A stretch of 64,000 bases of DNA from Ectobius pallidus (taxonomy: Eukaryota > Arthropoda > Insecta > Blattodea > Ectobiidae), in contig CAXKWD010000006.1 in NCBI GenBank assembly GCA_964059195.1, forward strand, positions 68,465,073 to 68,529,072, in the 5' to 3' direction. The translations under genes and the position numbers were made by a program. Below are positions 47,681-59,432 of this stretch, in pieces. The notes under the pieces were generated by a model. The model made no database searches. It saw only the letters and a program-made list of their open reading frames with translations, and had not been told where the DNA came from. The stretch's first letter is position 1. Every line of letters starts with the position of its first letter.

Positions 47681-48270
47681 ATGGTTTTCCTTCATCCCAC
47701 AACAATCTTTTGCCTCCATAACTCCCTGTCCATAGCATCTTCTTCACTTAATCCTTTTCTCGCCATACTCCGTTTCGCCCCATCCATCCAGCACTCTTTG
47801 GGCTTATCCATCCAGCACTCTTTGGGCTTCCCTCTTCTTCCTTTTCCTTCTACTTTCCAATCCAAAATTTTCTTGGGTATTTTCTTCTATCCTCTGCCAT
47901 TCTGAGTACATGTCCATACCATCTCAAGCGTCTTTCTTTTACAACTTCAAAATATTCTATTCAACTTGCATTATTTCCCTTATTCTATTATTCCGAAATT
48001 TTTCTTTCCTGGATTTTCTTGCTGAATGCCTCCAAAAATTCATTTCTAATACCATTAATTTGTTTTCTTGTTGTCTACTTATGGTCCAAGTTTCAGCGCT
48101 ATATAATGTTGTACTTTGGAATAATGCCTGATATATTAATTTTTTAGTTCTATGTAAAATATTCTTACTTCATAAGATTGAATTTAGCATTCCTATAATT
48201 ATCTTCCCATCCGTTATTCTTCTTTGAATCTCTAAATTTGTTGTTGCATCCTTTTGTATAATAGAGCTCC
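47681..48270 (-). pseudogene. LINE C-terminal region, decayed
   Basis: The minus strand reads, with frameshifts and stops: LEIQRRITDGKIIIGMLNSI; SKNILHRTKKLIYQALFQST; TLYSAETW-like text; ENKLMVLEMNFWR-like text; VVKERRLRWYGHVLRMAEDR; then a Lys-rich KEKEEEGSPKSAGW block and a final KKMLWTGSYGGK. This is the post-RT tail of a widespread insect LINE group (LLYG.E.W....... L...RWFGHV.RM......G+P...W). A 26-bp stretch (atccatccagcactctttgg) is tandemly duplicated at about 47783-47834. Only the last third of the protein remains. Confidence 0.75.
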
Positions 48271-48469
48271 TAAGTTATACTAGGATTAATTATTTACAAA
48301 ACAAAATGTTGATTTAATGGGTATGTTTAAAGGCCTGTATTGTTATAACTAATAAGTAATTACTTTTCTTTACCAGATTCGGCCTATATAATCGTAATGT
48401 GCATGACATATGGCTTAAAACTTATCCAAAATAAATATTTAATACGCTCAACGTGGCTTTCTCAATAAT
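48271..48469. other. Spacer, nothing seen
   Basis: AT-rich spacer between the LINE relic and the SINE. Confidence 0.4.
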
Positions 48470-48481
48470 TAATAGCAATTC

Positions 48482-48723
48482 TTTTTCTTTCTTTCTTTCT
48501 TAATTGTAGTTTTACTTCTCCCATTTAGGATTTAAGCGACCCAAGCCGCCCGGGCCTTACATGGCCGCGACCTGTCGGGAGAGGGAATATCTTTAGATCA
48601 CATACATACTTTTTTGACCAGAAAGGGACATGGAGGGCCTCCCCGGGTGAGTGATCAGCCCAATGCCGGGGGCACCTCCGAGACAACACGAACACATAGG
48701 ACGAGACACGCCATTCACACACA

Positions 48724-48768
<45 letters not shown>

Positions 48769-48972
48769 AGAACAAGGCGAGGATGGGGATGAAGATGATA
48801 ATTACCGCCAGATGATATCCGGGGACCACAGGGGTCTAAAGTTACATTTGTCTCACAGGTGAGGGAAAACCCCGGAAAAAACCTCACCTAGGTAACTTGT
48901 CCCGACTAGGAATTGAACCCGGGCCCGCTGCGTGAGAGGATCGGACGCATCCGCTGAGCCACAGCGGTGGAC
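48482..48972 (-). mobile_element. Full-length tRNA-derived SINE, inverse of 16393-16844
   Basis: Flanked by the 12-bp direct repeat taatagcaattc (48470-48481 and 48973-48984). On the minus strand it starts gtccaccgctgtggctcagc, has B box GGTTCAATTCC (one change from consensus), the ggttttttccggggttttcc block, the GC-rich 3' half and an aagaaagaaagaaag tail. It is longer than the plus-strand copy, chiefly because of a GA expansion (48726-48764 as CT on the plus strand). Confidence 0.92.
48726..48764. repeat. (CT)n microsatellite inside SINE
   Basis: About 19 CT units where the other SINE copy has gtgagtgtgtgtgtg. The expansion occurred after insertion of this copy. Confidence 0.95.
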
Positions 48973-48984
48973 TAATAGCAATTC

Positions 48985-49874
48985 ACTCAGCTTAAAGTAG
49001 ACAAACAGGAGATATGTGGAGTGATGTAATATGAAGAGTTATGTGGAGGTATAAATCACTACTACAAAGATCTCGGCCAATGCATACTTAGCCATTAATA
49101 AAGTATTATATCCTTCATCGAAATTATGTTGTCAGAAATAAACATATTCAAGATAAAGCCTTTAGTAAATATACAGAAAGCTGTAACGCTTAAAATATTT
49201 ATATAGGCTACTTAAGAGACAATGTGTATAATGATCTTTCGACAAATGATTGTGAAAAGCATTATATAATAGCTAGCGGTAATCGTTATCAGAACAGAAA
49301 ACTAGAATTTAGATGCTTATAACTAACTAATAGCAAGTGTAATCTTCCTCCGTCTTTCACAAGACACAATTAAAAAAATTAAATTATATAGGTTAGCATA
49401 TTGACGCATACACATCGGCCTACTATGCATTCTAATACTCCTTCTACTTAAATTGCTTATTTCCGTTAAATATCCTACCGGCTCCAAATTAAAGTCTGAG
49501 CTGTCTTGCCTTCAATAGAAATTTCTTTAACCTCTCCTGACGCCAAACAGGACCTTGACAGATATGTTCCCCTCCATTCTTTAGGACCTTCACAGTTCGC
49601 CAAGATATGTATCCATGACCCATCCCTCTTACAGCTCTGTCTTCTCTATTAAGAATTATTTTGTGCTTAATATTGCTTACTTACACATTCCTAGATTCTT
49701 TGGTTGTAATAACAGCATCATTACCTGTAAAGAAAGAAAAACAGTATTATTAAGGAAGTTTTCTCCTACAACTTTTCAAAAAGCTCATTGAGTGTAGAAT
49801 ATATTACAAGTTATTTATCGTACGGATAAATCATATTTCGTATGCATATGATATAATATTAATTTTATAAAGTC
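48985..49874. other. No gene; a coding-like patch
   Basis: At 49485-49640 the minus strand is less AT-rich and gives an open stretch including CEGPKEWRGTYLSRSCLASG. I do not recognise it and it ends in stops, so it is left uncalled. Confidence 0.35.
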
Positions 49875-50530
49875 ACTAGCTGTTTCCTGCGGTTTCGCTC
49901 GCGTGGATTTAATAATGATAGAAATAATCCTTCCTTGGTACTCCTAACATTACTAATTTTGTAAATTACTGTCCATTGTTGAAAATGACAAATTTTAAGA
50001 ATACTACAATGTCTCTCCATATAAACTTAGGAAATACCTGTTTATTTTGTTATGTTTTAGAGTACTTTTTTCAATAAATCAACAGAATCGTTAAATCGTA
50101 TTTCTACATGTAAACCCTGAGCCCCTTATCAACTTTTTCGTTTATAAACCCCTCAGGGGTTGAATTTTTGGTAATGCCCAAACCCGTGTTTAATTATTTG
50201 AGTTATAGAGTATTTTATGCTAAATTTCAAGTCAATCTGACCAAAAACCTATTGTTTCCAACACAGACATTATACCCCCTTTTCATGCCTTTAAAAATAA
50301 GGGTTTAATTATTTATGTTTTGGAGTACAAGTTTTAAATCAATAGAATTATTAAATAACGATCCGGCACACAAACTTTTAACCCTCTTATGGCCGTTTTA
50401 CGTGTTGAATTAAAAGAATAATAAGAGTCTCTACATTGCAAAATAAAACTAATGACCAATTTTCAACTGTTTTAGCTCGGCGATGATGAGTCAGTCACTC
50501 AGTAAGGGCATGAAAAATCTGTAAAAATTG
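49875..50530 (+). repeat. RTE-like interspersed repeat
   Basis: Begins actagctgtttcctgcggtt with tcgctcgcgtgg, the same class of start as the repeat at 17334 (actagctg...). It includes caagtcaatctgaccaaaaa and ends around gatgatgagtcagtcactca, both typical of these repeats. No open frame. Confidence 0.6.
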
Positions 50531-52479
50531 CCTGAAAGAAACCACAAAATAATACTCTATCTTGACGGTTTGATCAAGGCAAACTAGATCGAACTACGAG
50601 GAACTAGGGGCTTTATAACCACATGGAACAGATGCAGTAACAATCAGAACAAGCATAATTCTTGCTGGAAGGTGATTCCAAGTGTCCAAATACTGTAGAG
50701 TGCTGTCTGTTGATTCAGCTTTCATGAAGATGATGACGTAATAATAGTAATAATCACTTAGACTCCAAACTAAATCCGGTTGCTCAAGTGTTAACTACAC
50801 GTACAACCTGAACAGCAATCAAAGCTTATTACATTTTAAGCTTCCGTTAACCTCTAATAATTACATTCTGCATAGACTGAATTCAACAGTATCACAATTA
50901 AATAGTTCAAGGGATTTCCAACATGCAGGGAAACTACAGCTTTACTGCCTCAATGTCCATGACGATTGTATGTTGGTTAGGAACACAAAAAGAAACTCAC
51001 GCTGGCTTACATCCACTCACGCTTTTGTTTCCTTTGGAGCCACTTTAAAAAATAAAAAAAGTACCCGAAGAAATTTATAAGCAAACTCATTTTATATGAT
51101 TCTGGTTAATTTAACGTAACTAGGTTGAACTTCTAAACCATACCTGAGCAACTGAGGGGAAACGTTTTAGTCCCCCATCCACTCTGTGACGTATGAAACC
51201 TGATCTTCATGTTCAGTGTCACGTTGAAACTGCTTTATGCTGACGTCAAGGGCGACTGTAGTGGGAGACATTACCCCACCGCACAGTGGCACAATGTGTC
51301 ACAGCTGCGCACCCGTGATCTAAAATATAGATCTATTTTGCTATTCATAACAGGGCAGTGTTTAATTACAAGTAAATAAACATAACATACAATATATACA
51401 ATGGGAGGGAGAAATTATTAACATTTTTTGCCAACTATGTTTGCCATTTAGGTAGAATACTGTTTCATTCCATTTCCTAAAACAACATTTTGTCAACTTA
51501 TTCTTCTTTTACATTTTCATTGGGTCTACTCTCAAAGGCGGGACATTGCTATCACTTGCAATTAATATTTTTATATATCCATGGATCGTTACAGAGCGGC
51601 AACAGTGTATGAAGCTTTAAAATCAGTGTAATTAAATAAGAACAACACATTTTAAGTAAAAACAGAGCAACAACTAAATAAGTAAATTCAAAACCAGTAA
51701 AACAAAGATATGGATATGGTTAGTAACTGGTAAGTAAGGGTCTTCAAGTTCCATGTTACGTAGCGCTTCTTGAGAGTATGGTTCTTATGATTTTCACCAT
51801 AAAGGTAATTATTTTTATGATTACAATTCTTGAATAAGCTATGTATAATTTAAAATAACTAGCCTAATTGATTGTTACAAGTATGCAAACTGTGAGTTTT
51901 ATTACCTCATACTACGTACTAACTCACACTGGCATGCAGAATACAATAAAATAAATTAAAAAAAAAAAACTATTAATAATAGGAGCGCTGAGAACTTCTT
52001 TTAGCCTATGGTTTCTTCTTCAAGGTAATATATTAAATTAAATCTTTATTGATAACAATTCTCTTCTTATGGAGGTCGTGTTTAATTCAAGTTTCATTTT
52101 TTCCATGATAATTCACTGAGCATCGATTCAGAAAGTTTAATTATCGCAGACTTGGCAAGGGAGAAATCTACAAAACTAATGTTATCAATTGCTGTTCTTT
52201 ATATTCTGTCAGTTCTAGTACCAAAGTTACTCTATGGGCCATACTGAACACAGAATCCAGTTGGCATTTCTTCGTATTTGTTTCCAATAATAATCAATAA
52301 TCATGTTTACGCAGATCATCCTTCTTTGTTTAAAAGATCATTTAGAGCATCTTCGAATTTTGTAAGAAAGGTTTCAGAAATCTCTCGATTGGGTACGATA
52401 AAGCGCAACAATTCTTCTATTTATAAATTCAGTCTCTAATTCGACTTCGCATACTTCAATGTCTGGTTCAGATGAATAA
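50531..52479. other. No gene recognised
   Basis: The segment 51150-51320 is GC-balanced (gtcaagggcgactgtagtgg) and may be a repeat or old exon, but nothing is identifiable. Confidence 0.35.
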
Positions 52480-52481
52480 TA

Positions 52482-53153
52482 CGAGGGTGGATCGAAAATT
52501 AACGCACAATAATTTCTTTTCTGCAATGGTAGGCCTATTGCGGCTGGGATGTTGAACTTACACCAAGATGGGTTTGAAGCTTCCGATAGTGATGCTATTT
52601 TGTTCTCATGTGTAGCTCTAACGAGAGAAGCGTGAACTATGCAACAAAGATTGTGCGCATGGTACTATCGTCCACTTTTGAAGAGCAGCTAGGTGTAGTG
52701 CGATTTTTATGGGCTAAAGGGTATAACTCCAGTGAATTTCACAGGGACATACGTGACGTCAAATTTCTTCACGACAATGCTGCAGCTGTTCGCGAGAAAA
52801 TCAACAAATTTTTGTTCGGAAGTGCTCCAGCATCATCCATACAGTCCAGACCTGGCACCGTAGGACTTTCATTTGTTTGTTCCCATGAAGAAAATCCTGG
52901 CCTTTAAACGCTTTGTGTCAGATGCAGAAGTGAAAACAACAGTCCGCAGATGGCTATACTCCAACCGAACGGACTTCTACGAACATGGTATTTTGACAAT
53001 GGTATTACGATGGGAGAAATGTGTTGAGAAACTTGGCGACTATGAAGAAAAATGTACAAAAGATGTCCCTTCATGTGTGCATTTATTGTAATTGTACCTA
53101 TTAAAATGTTTGTAAAAAAAAGATATTGTGCGTTACTTTTCGATCCACCCTCG
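52482..53153 (+). mobile_element. Deleted mariner element
   Basis: Ends cgagggtggatcgaaaattaa (52482-) and the inverse aacgcacaat...cgatccaccctcg (-53153) pair over ~30 bp with one or two mismatches. TA precedes the left end (52480-52481); the right flank is tg, probably a mutated TA. At 672 bp it is about half a full mariner, and the missing part is the centre of the transposase. Confidence 0.88.
52650..53091 (+). pseudogene. Mariner transposase with internal deletion
   Basis: The first frame has the N-terminal helix-turn-helix region STFEEQLGVVRFLWAKGYNS. It then jumps directly to VKFLHDNAA (the second catalytic Asp in LHDNA). A shifted frame supplies HHPYSPDLAP-stop-DFHLF (third Asp kept, stop in front) and FVPMKKILAFKRFVSDAEVK. 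It ends with GILTMVLRWEKCVEKLGDYE. The ~150-residue block containing the first Asp is deleted. The order matches DD34D mariners throughout. It is clearly dead but may still be mobilised through its ends. Confidence 0.85.
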
Positions 53154-53155
53154 TG

Positions 53156-55478
53156 TGTGTTTATTGAACAGTTAATTGCTCATTAATGTAAAAGAAAATT
53201 CCTCCATTATATAACGAATATAAATGTAAAAAAGAAATGTTGTGTTGAAGAATCTTCACTTATTTGTACTTCTACAACGGGTATTACTTTTAGAGACCCT
53301 CATCTTATAAGCGATGAGGTGTAACGCTGTTTCACGCTTTGTAATTTTGTGAATAATGTTTAATTTGAAATTACTGTTCAGCATGTAAAATTATTTATAA
53401 AATCACAAATTATATTAACTATTAAAACTATTGTTTATTTCCTAGTAAGCACAAAAATGTGAAAATTTATCACACATACAATATTCTGAGTGCCTCGAGT
53501 TAAGCCTAAGTGAAATGCAACATGAGTGACTTTTTCGTGGTATAATGAATTAATTGATAAGTGTCTCTATGATAGTATATATTGAGTTTCAAGTTATTAG
53601 ATTATAAAATTATAGATACCCGCCATGTTGCGACAACTTTTGTCTATCGTGTTTGCCGGGAATACATTAAAAATTGATAATGGGTCAAAGTATTGACAGG
53701 AATGCTCAGAACGGTATCTCACTCAGCTCTATGTAAAATTCATCCTTTGAACATCAGAGATTCCTTACTTTCTTAGTTTTATATTGAATTTTATACATTC
53801 CTCTTCGGCTCAGACTCTCAAAGCGTTGTCTATATTACACATGCATACACCCCCATAAACGTGAGCAGATTCCCAATACACTTAACCCACTTCACGATAT
53901 GCACATATTTCTTCTTTTCGCTAACAAGGTTAGTAAGAGCTGCCAATTGCTAAAGCGAAGTTTTTGCTTCAAGTTCATTCAAAGATGAAGAGAACAATGC
54001 ACATACCAAATTATATTATACTGTATAGATATATACGAAAAACAGTGCCTTACATACATTATAATTTACTTTATTGAGATAGATGTATAAGTTTATGTCA
54101 TATGCAAGGTTTGATATTTTAATAGTGGCATCATCATAGCCTATGTGAAGAATCTCAGTGAAATTACATTGAAACGGAAATTAAGTAATACAATTAGAAT
54201 AATAATGGCAATTAAAATTGCAATTTTAACATTACACAAAGATAAATAAACTGAATCCAGATATGATAGGCCTATTTTTTCTTTAGGTCATTTACATTCT
54301 TCAGCAGTTAAAACTAATACTTATTTAAATACAGAGTGAATTGCCGGAAATGTTGACAGTCCCTTATAGGCAAAGAGTTCATTAGTAATTGTGGATATGG
54401 CGAACCAAGAGGGGTAAAGAACTTTGCGGCGGGATGGTACTGATAGTGTTAAGTCATGTTGTGAACGGCTGTGGAAATTACGACAGGCAAGCGTATATAC
54501 AACAGATAAAATACCATACTTTAGTTACTTATCGTGTGAATATAATACAGGTTAGAACTTCCTGTTTTCAGTAGAATTTCAATGTTAGTTTCTGCAATAT
54601 TAATATTTTCCCAATGAACGTAGTCATTCATAAGATGGCGTTTCTGCGATGGAAGACTATCGGTAATAGCTCTTCCTGAAGTGAAGCCTGAAAATGATCG
54701 TTGTGATTATATTTTAAGAAATGATTAGGATATAAATGTAAGTTGTAATTTTTTTGTCTTACAGCTTTATCGATTTTATCTTAAAGTAGTCTTCATATGG
54801 GTATTTCGGGTTATTTCTCTAGCACATTCGCGAGTGAGATATCTAGATAAATCTAGATAAAACATCTCGTGGTAATTTTATAATAGACTACTTCCAAAAG
54901 TATGTGGAAGTAATATTTGTAACTGAGTTATAAATCATTATTCCTGAAATTTTTCGCCTCAAAAGGGTCTTAGGGCTAAAATAATTCAGTAAATCACAGT
55001 GTAGGTTAGTTACTTCTCGTTATGTTATCACCTGTGAGAAAATTTACACCGATAAATCACTGAGGATTAACAGATAAAATTATTTCAGGTGATTGCTGTG
55101 TGATATTGACTGGTTAAAATATTTTATTTGCTCTAATTTTCTCACAAGGTAATATAAATAATTACACTGTTGAATCTTCAATTTAAAGATCGTATCATGG
55201 CTATATAGCCGAAAAGCTTAAGCTAAGAATTTGAAGAATATTCACTTTATAATGTCTGAGCTGTATATACTAAGACTACTTCTTTATAACTGTGCATTCT
55301 GCTCAGACTATACCATAAATTTTTCGATTCTGGAAACTAATTCTCTAAATTTAAACACTGGTAAGTAACTAAAACTTTTGCAGAACACATCAGAATTACA
55401 AACGGTCGGCATGCACATACGAAAATTTTCTTTGATCCGTTCAAGTTTCTTGAAAATTAACTATTCATAAGTCATAAT
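53156..55478. other. No gene recognised
   Basis: AT-rich; the 61-codon frame at 54389-54574 shows no motif. TAGGCCTA at 54267. Confidence 0.4.
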
Positions 55479-56200
55479 CAGAGAACCGATTTTAAAGGGA
55501 ACTTTTTTAAATTCTTTATCATCATAAAAAATTACATAATTAAAAACCACACACAAATTATGGTTTTAACTTTCCCGTTTTTACCATCTTGTTTTTATCT
55601 CGTTCCCTTTTCTATAAACTTTCCTTTCCGATCTTCTTTTTGTTAATATACTTTTAAACTGTCCTCAAGTACCCATTATTTTGCAACCACTAAAATTGTT
55701 TTCACTTTTTAACTGCAAGGAATGGCTTTAATGAGGAACCCACATTTGAAGACTGAACTGATGAGGTACACACATTCATAGGGCTATAAAGAAACTGCAG
55801 GAATATTATCTAAGGAGTCACAGTGGGATGTGGTAAAAGAAGTTGCCAACATACTCGAGGGATTTGTCAAAGACAAGCTCAGGTAAAGTTTGTCTAACCA
55901 AGACATTGAAAAAAACTATTCAGAGTTCAGAGTTCGAACCAAGTATTCACCACTAGTGCCTGTTGATGTCGAGTGGCGTATTTTTCTTTGTACAGTGATA
56001 CTTTGCAATGAAGACAGAATCTGACATTCAAGGATGTGGAAATTTTAAACGTGATCTAATACAACTCTTTTTCAATGAAACTGTTTGAAAAAAAAACTCG
56101 TATCCCTTATTGTTACTTTGTATATCCAATTTTCCCTTTTTTGTGAATAGTTATCCCTTTTTTGCCCTCTTTAGTTGATTTTTTAAAATCCGGTCTCTTA
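55479..56200 (+). mobile_element. hAT-type remnant
   Basis: Left end cagagaaccgattttaaa and right end tttaaaatccggtctctt are imperfect inverted repeats with the same -CCGGATTTT- logic as the hAT remnant at 9725-10651. The interior has the trace of a hAT C-terminus near 55940-56070. No octamer duplication was found. Confidence 0.5.
55940..56070 (+). pseudogene. hAT transposase C-terminal trace
   Basis: Reads KYSPLVPVDVEWRIF, then after a frameshift SLYSDTL and LTFKDVEILNV, a degenerate form of the DVERSFS-YK...F.N+.... region of CGBP1-like hAT proteins. Two stops and a frame change interrupt ~45 codons. The equivalent region in the other hAT remnant is better preserved. Confidence 0.45.
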
Positions 56201-59064
56201 CAACTGTTACTGCTTTAACGAAGAATGTAAACTGTAACTCTGTTTTACAACCCTGACTGAAAAAAGTAAATAATTTCCTCTTACACTCTTACTTTCCTTA
56301 AGCAATCAATATCATTCCAATGCTTTCTCTTTTTTTAGACCATATTGCGTGATCACTCTCTTGGGAATCAATTTCCTCTCCCAGTACTCTAACTAATTGC
56401 ATTTGTCTAGTCGACCAGGCAGAAGTTACGCTAGACGTCCTAACAGAGAATCGAAAGCCCAGGATTAATCAGTGTCGACAGTCAGGGACGAAGAGGAAAT
56501 CCAATCTTCAATTTGTAGTCTCAGGACTGCCCGACCGGCTGACCGGAAGCGTAGGGTCCCTTTCCTCGTTCGTATCCCCAACGGATGCATAGGGAAACGC
56601 CAATTACCATAGTCGTTAAGGTAGACTGGCCGCTCTACAATATACTGTATTGCTGATGCAGTATGCCACCATTACATTACCTACTGCAATAATCAGCCTG
56701 AATTAACTACCATTGCCATGTCTGGAATAATAATCCAATGATCAGGACAATGACTTGGAGCACTAATAAGCAAGCCCACACTAGTAAGTAACAAGCTGGC
56801 CCATCTTAGTAATAACAACACTATGGATAGACATCCGGTATATAGTTTTGTTCTATCATGGCCTATTTCTTAGAAACATAATTTTATTAGAATAATTCTT
56901 ATATGATAAGTTAGAAATTAATTTAACTTATCAACAAAACCATCACTTCTCGATATATTAATTTACCTAGCAGTCTATCGTTAAGATATTATTTCCTAGT
57001 GCTTCTACTTTATTTTTAAAGTAGTCCCGATTTGACATTACAGTTTAAACGACTTTATTTTAAAAATATTTATAGAATAATTTCAAACTGTAACTTCGTT
57101 TTAAATACAAATTTCGTGCTCTCTGTAGATACATATAAATGACATATCTTCACTCCACTGAAATAGAATCTATTGGTGCGTACTGAGAACAATAAAATGT
57201 CTCCTGATTTAACCCACTGTCAGCAAGATAAAAAATGTTACCTGTCAAAAGCTCGCCAATTACTGAAAGTATTCTTTTGTTCCACCTGCTTTATTTCCAG
57301 TGCATAGTTTTTTTTCAGCAGATATTGTGATGTTTTGATCCAGCAGACGCTGTAAGAGTAGCTTTAAGTTGAGAAAGGAAACTTTAAATGTAGATAAGAA
57401 AGCTAAAAAATGATCAAAAACTTCGCAAAAATTGCCTTTTTTTCTCAAAATAGCGAAAAATGCAAAAAAAACATCCCTAACGAAATGCCTTCATTAACGA
57501 TTTTAATTGGTAAAGACTTAACCCCGTCAGTTCCCATGGCCATGAAAAAGTACGTAAACAAAGGTTGTATTTTTGGAAATAAAAGTGGATAAGCCTATAA
57601 TTTTTGTTTAAACAATCTTCACTGCATAAAGGGGTTACATTTCTAGCGGTAATATTATATTACTAACTACATAAAATAAAATATATACTATACTACATAT
57701 ACTACATAAAATAGAATAATATTTTGGGAGCCCGGGAGCCTAAAATTCCCACCAGTTTTTAAAAACTTTATTTTGTGTCTTTTATACGTAGTATTGACAT
57801 AAATTTTCGCTCTAACATTGCAATTTCATAATTCGTATCAGCAAAGGGTTAATATTTCCCAGAATTCTTTAAGGCTTTTAAAGTATAATAGGCTAATGCT
57901 AATTATCAAAGCTTTGCCTTGGAAATTAACATTTATAGCCAATTACAAAATTATTTCCTAGTAATCTGAAGTTAGGTAAAGTAGTCACGATTTGACATTA
58001 CAAGATTGAGAAGAGGCTTCTATGTCAGTAATAATGCGAATGGAGGTAAGTGGCAGTGACATCTGACAGTGTGATAATGAATTATAAAGTGGGTGGTGTC
58101 TGAGAAGGCTGTATGTCGTGGTTGTGCTACACGGATTAACCTTCTGTTCTATGTATGAAGCATATTATGCTTATGACGTGATGTTCGCCTGATGTTTCGT
58201 CTGAATTCTCTGCTGCAAAGTCGTTGTGACACCATGAAATTTGTAATGGAAACAATGCATTAACATAGATATAGAGATCTGCTACATTTCCAACAGCTAG
58301 AAAGAAGAAATGTAGTTTTATAAAATGAAAAATTTGCTGCGGCAAGGGAGAAAATCTTATCCAAACGTAATTTTAATTTTGAGCGGATGTGACACGAAGA
58401 TTGACGAGGTCTTTCATATACTTTTACAACCCTTTTATTTGCAATTTTATCTAAAACGTCTCTTGCTAATTTCTTTAACATTTGTGCGTAACGTGCTTAT
58501 ATTAAGACTTAAAACTCTTATTCAAAACATTTTTCGCAACAGATTTCTGAAGGATAGATATATATATCAGTCAACGTTCGCAAGAACTTAGGCTTCAAGA
58601 TATGCATGGTGCACAATACCCTCTTGCGTGAAGCTGAGACAACGAATAAGCCCTCCCTGCAGTACAGCCTCTTGTTCTATAAACTATGAAGTGAAAAACT
58701 TATATTACCCATGGTTTATTGATTAATTTCATTTTTCTTCTAGTGCTTCAAGGCTGAGAAAATTTCATAACATAGACATCCTTATATTACCCATACTTAA
58801 GGTAGGGAAAGTTATATGAGTGCAATACATCGACCTCGAAACTCGATGTCGCATCTTCAACGAAAATATATATTTTGAGATTCATTGAATTAAAAAATAG
58901 TATATTATCTTCAAAAGCATGTATGTGTGTGTCTGTGAATAGCACAACTCGAGAGAGAGAGAAAAACTTCTATGAAATCAAAATTTTATATTTGGATCAG
59001 CTATCTTCTAGGGAAGTAACAAAGTTTAAGGACGAGTCTTTCTGTATATGATTTCCTATATCCC
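56201..59064. other. No gene recognised; one direct repeat
   Basis: 56970-57045 and 57945-58005 share attatttcctagt and aaagtagtc-cgatttgacattaca, so a short repeat occurs twice ~970 bp apart in direct orientation. The 56400-56640 patch is GC-balanced (cgaccggctgaccggaagcg) and of unknown nature. No coding motif. Confidence 0.4.
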
Positions 59065-59432
59065 CTATGTTGGAGCGAAGGGCCTCCAAGTGGAGGTTTC
59101 TGCTACCTATGTGAATTTTGTTACGCCTATTTTCGAGAGAGGGCAGAAAGACAGGTGGTAAGCCCATCGCCTCTCAACCCCCTCCGGAAACTAAGGTATT
59201 ACTTGGACGTGAAAGGGGGGAGAAATTTTGTCCAGAGGCTCTAATTTAGTCTTGGAGTTCTTTTACGTGCCGTAAATCTACGACACGGGCCCCCCAGCTT
59301 AAAGTCCCTCCCGGAGGACTCTGTGCCAAGGATTTTTACGTTCTGAAAAACCCATCGACCGCGGCCGGGTGTGAACTCGTGACCACCGGATCTAAGGCGA
59401 GCACGCTACTCCTGACCACCGCAGCCGACGAC
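59065..59432 (-). mobile_element. tRNA-derived SINE, third type
   Basis: The minus-strand head reads cggctgcggtggtcaggagt (A-box-like) and cgagttcacacccggccgcg at the B-box position (degenerate). A body with ccttggcacagagtcctccg, gtgtcgtagatttacggcac and a GC-rich run follows. The structure, with a pyrimidine/ttttacgtgccgt central motif, matches invertebrate SINEs in general shape. Boundaries are approximate. Confidence 0.6.

Noticed and set aside
48525..48887. 120-codon frame with an RERERE run
   Set aside because: It is within the inverse SINE copy and its GA expansion.
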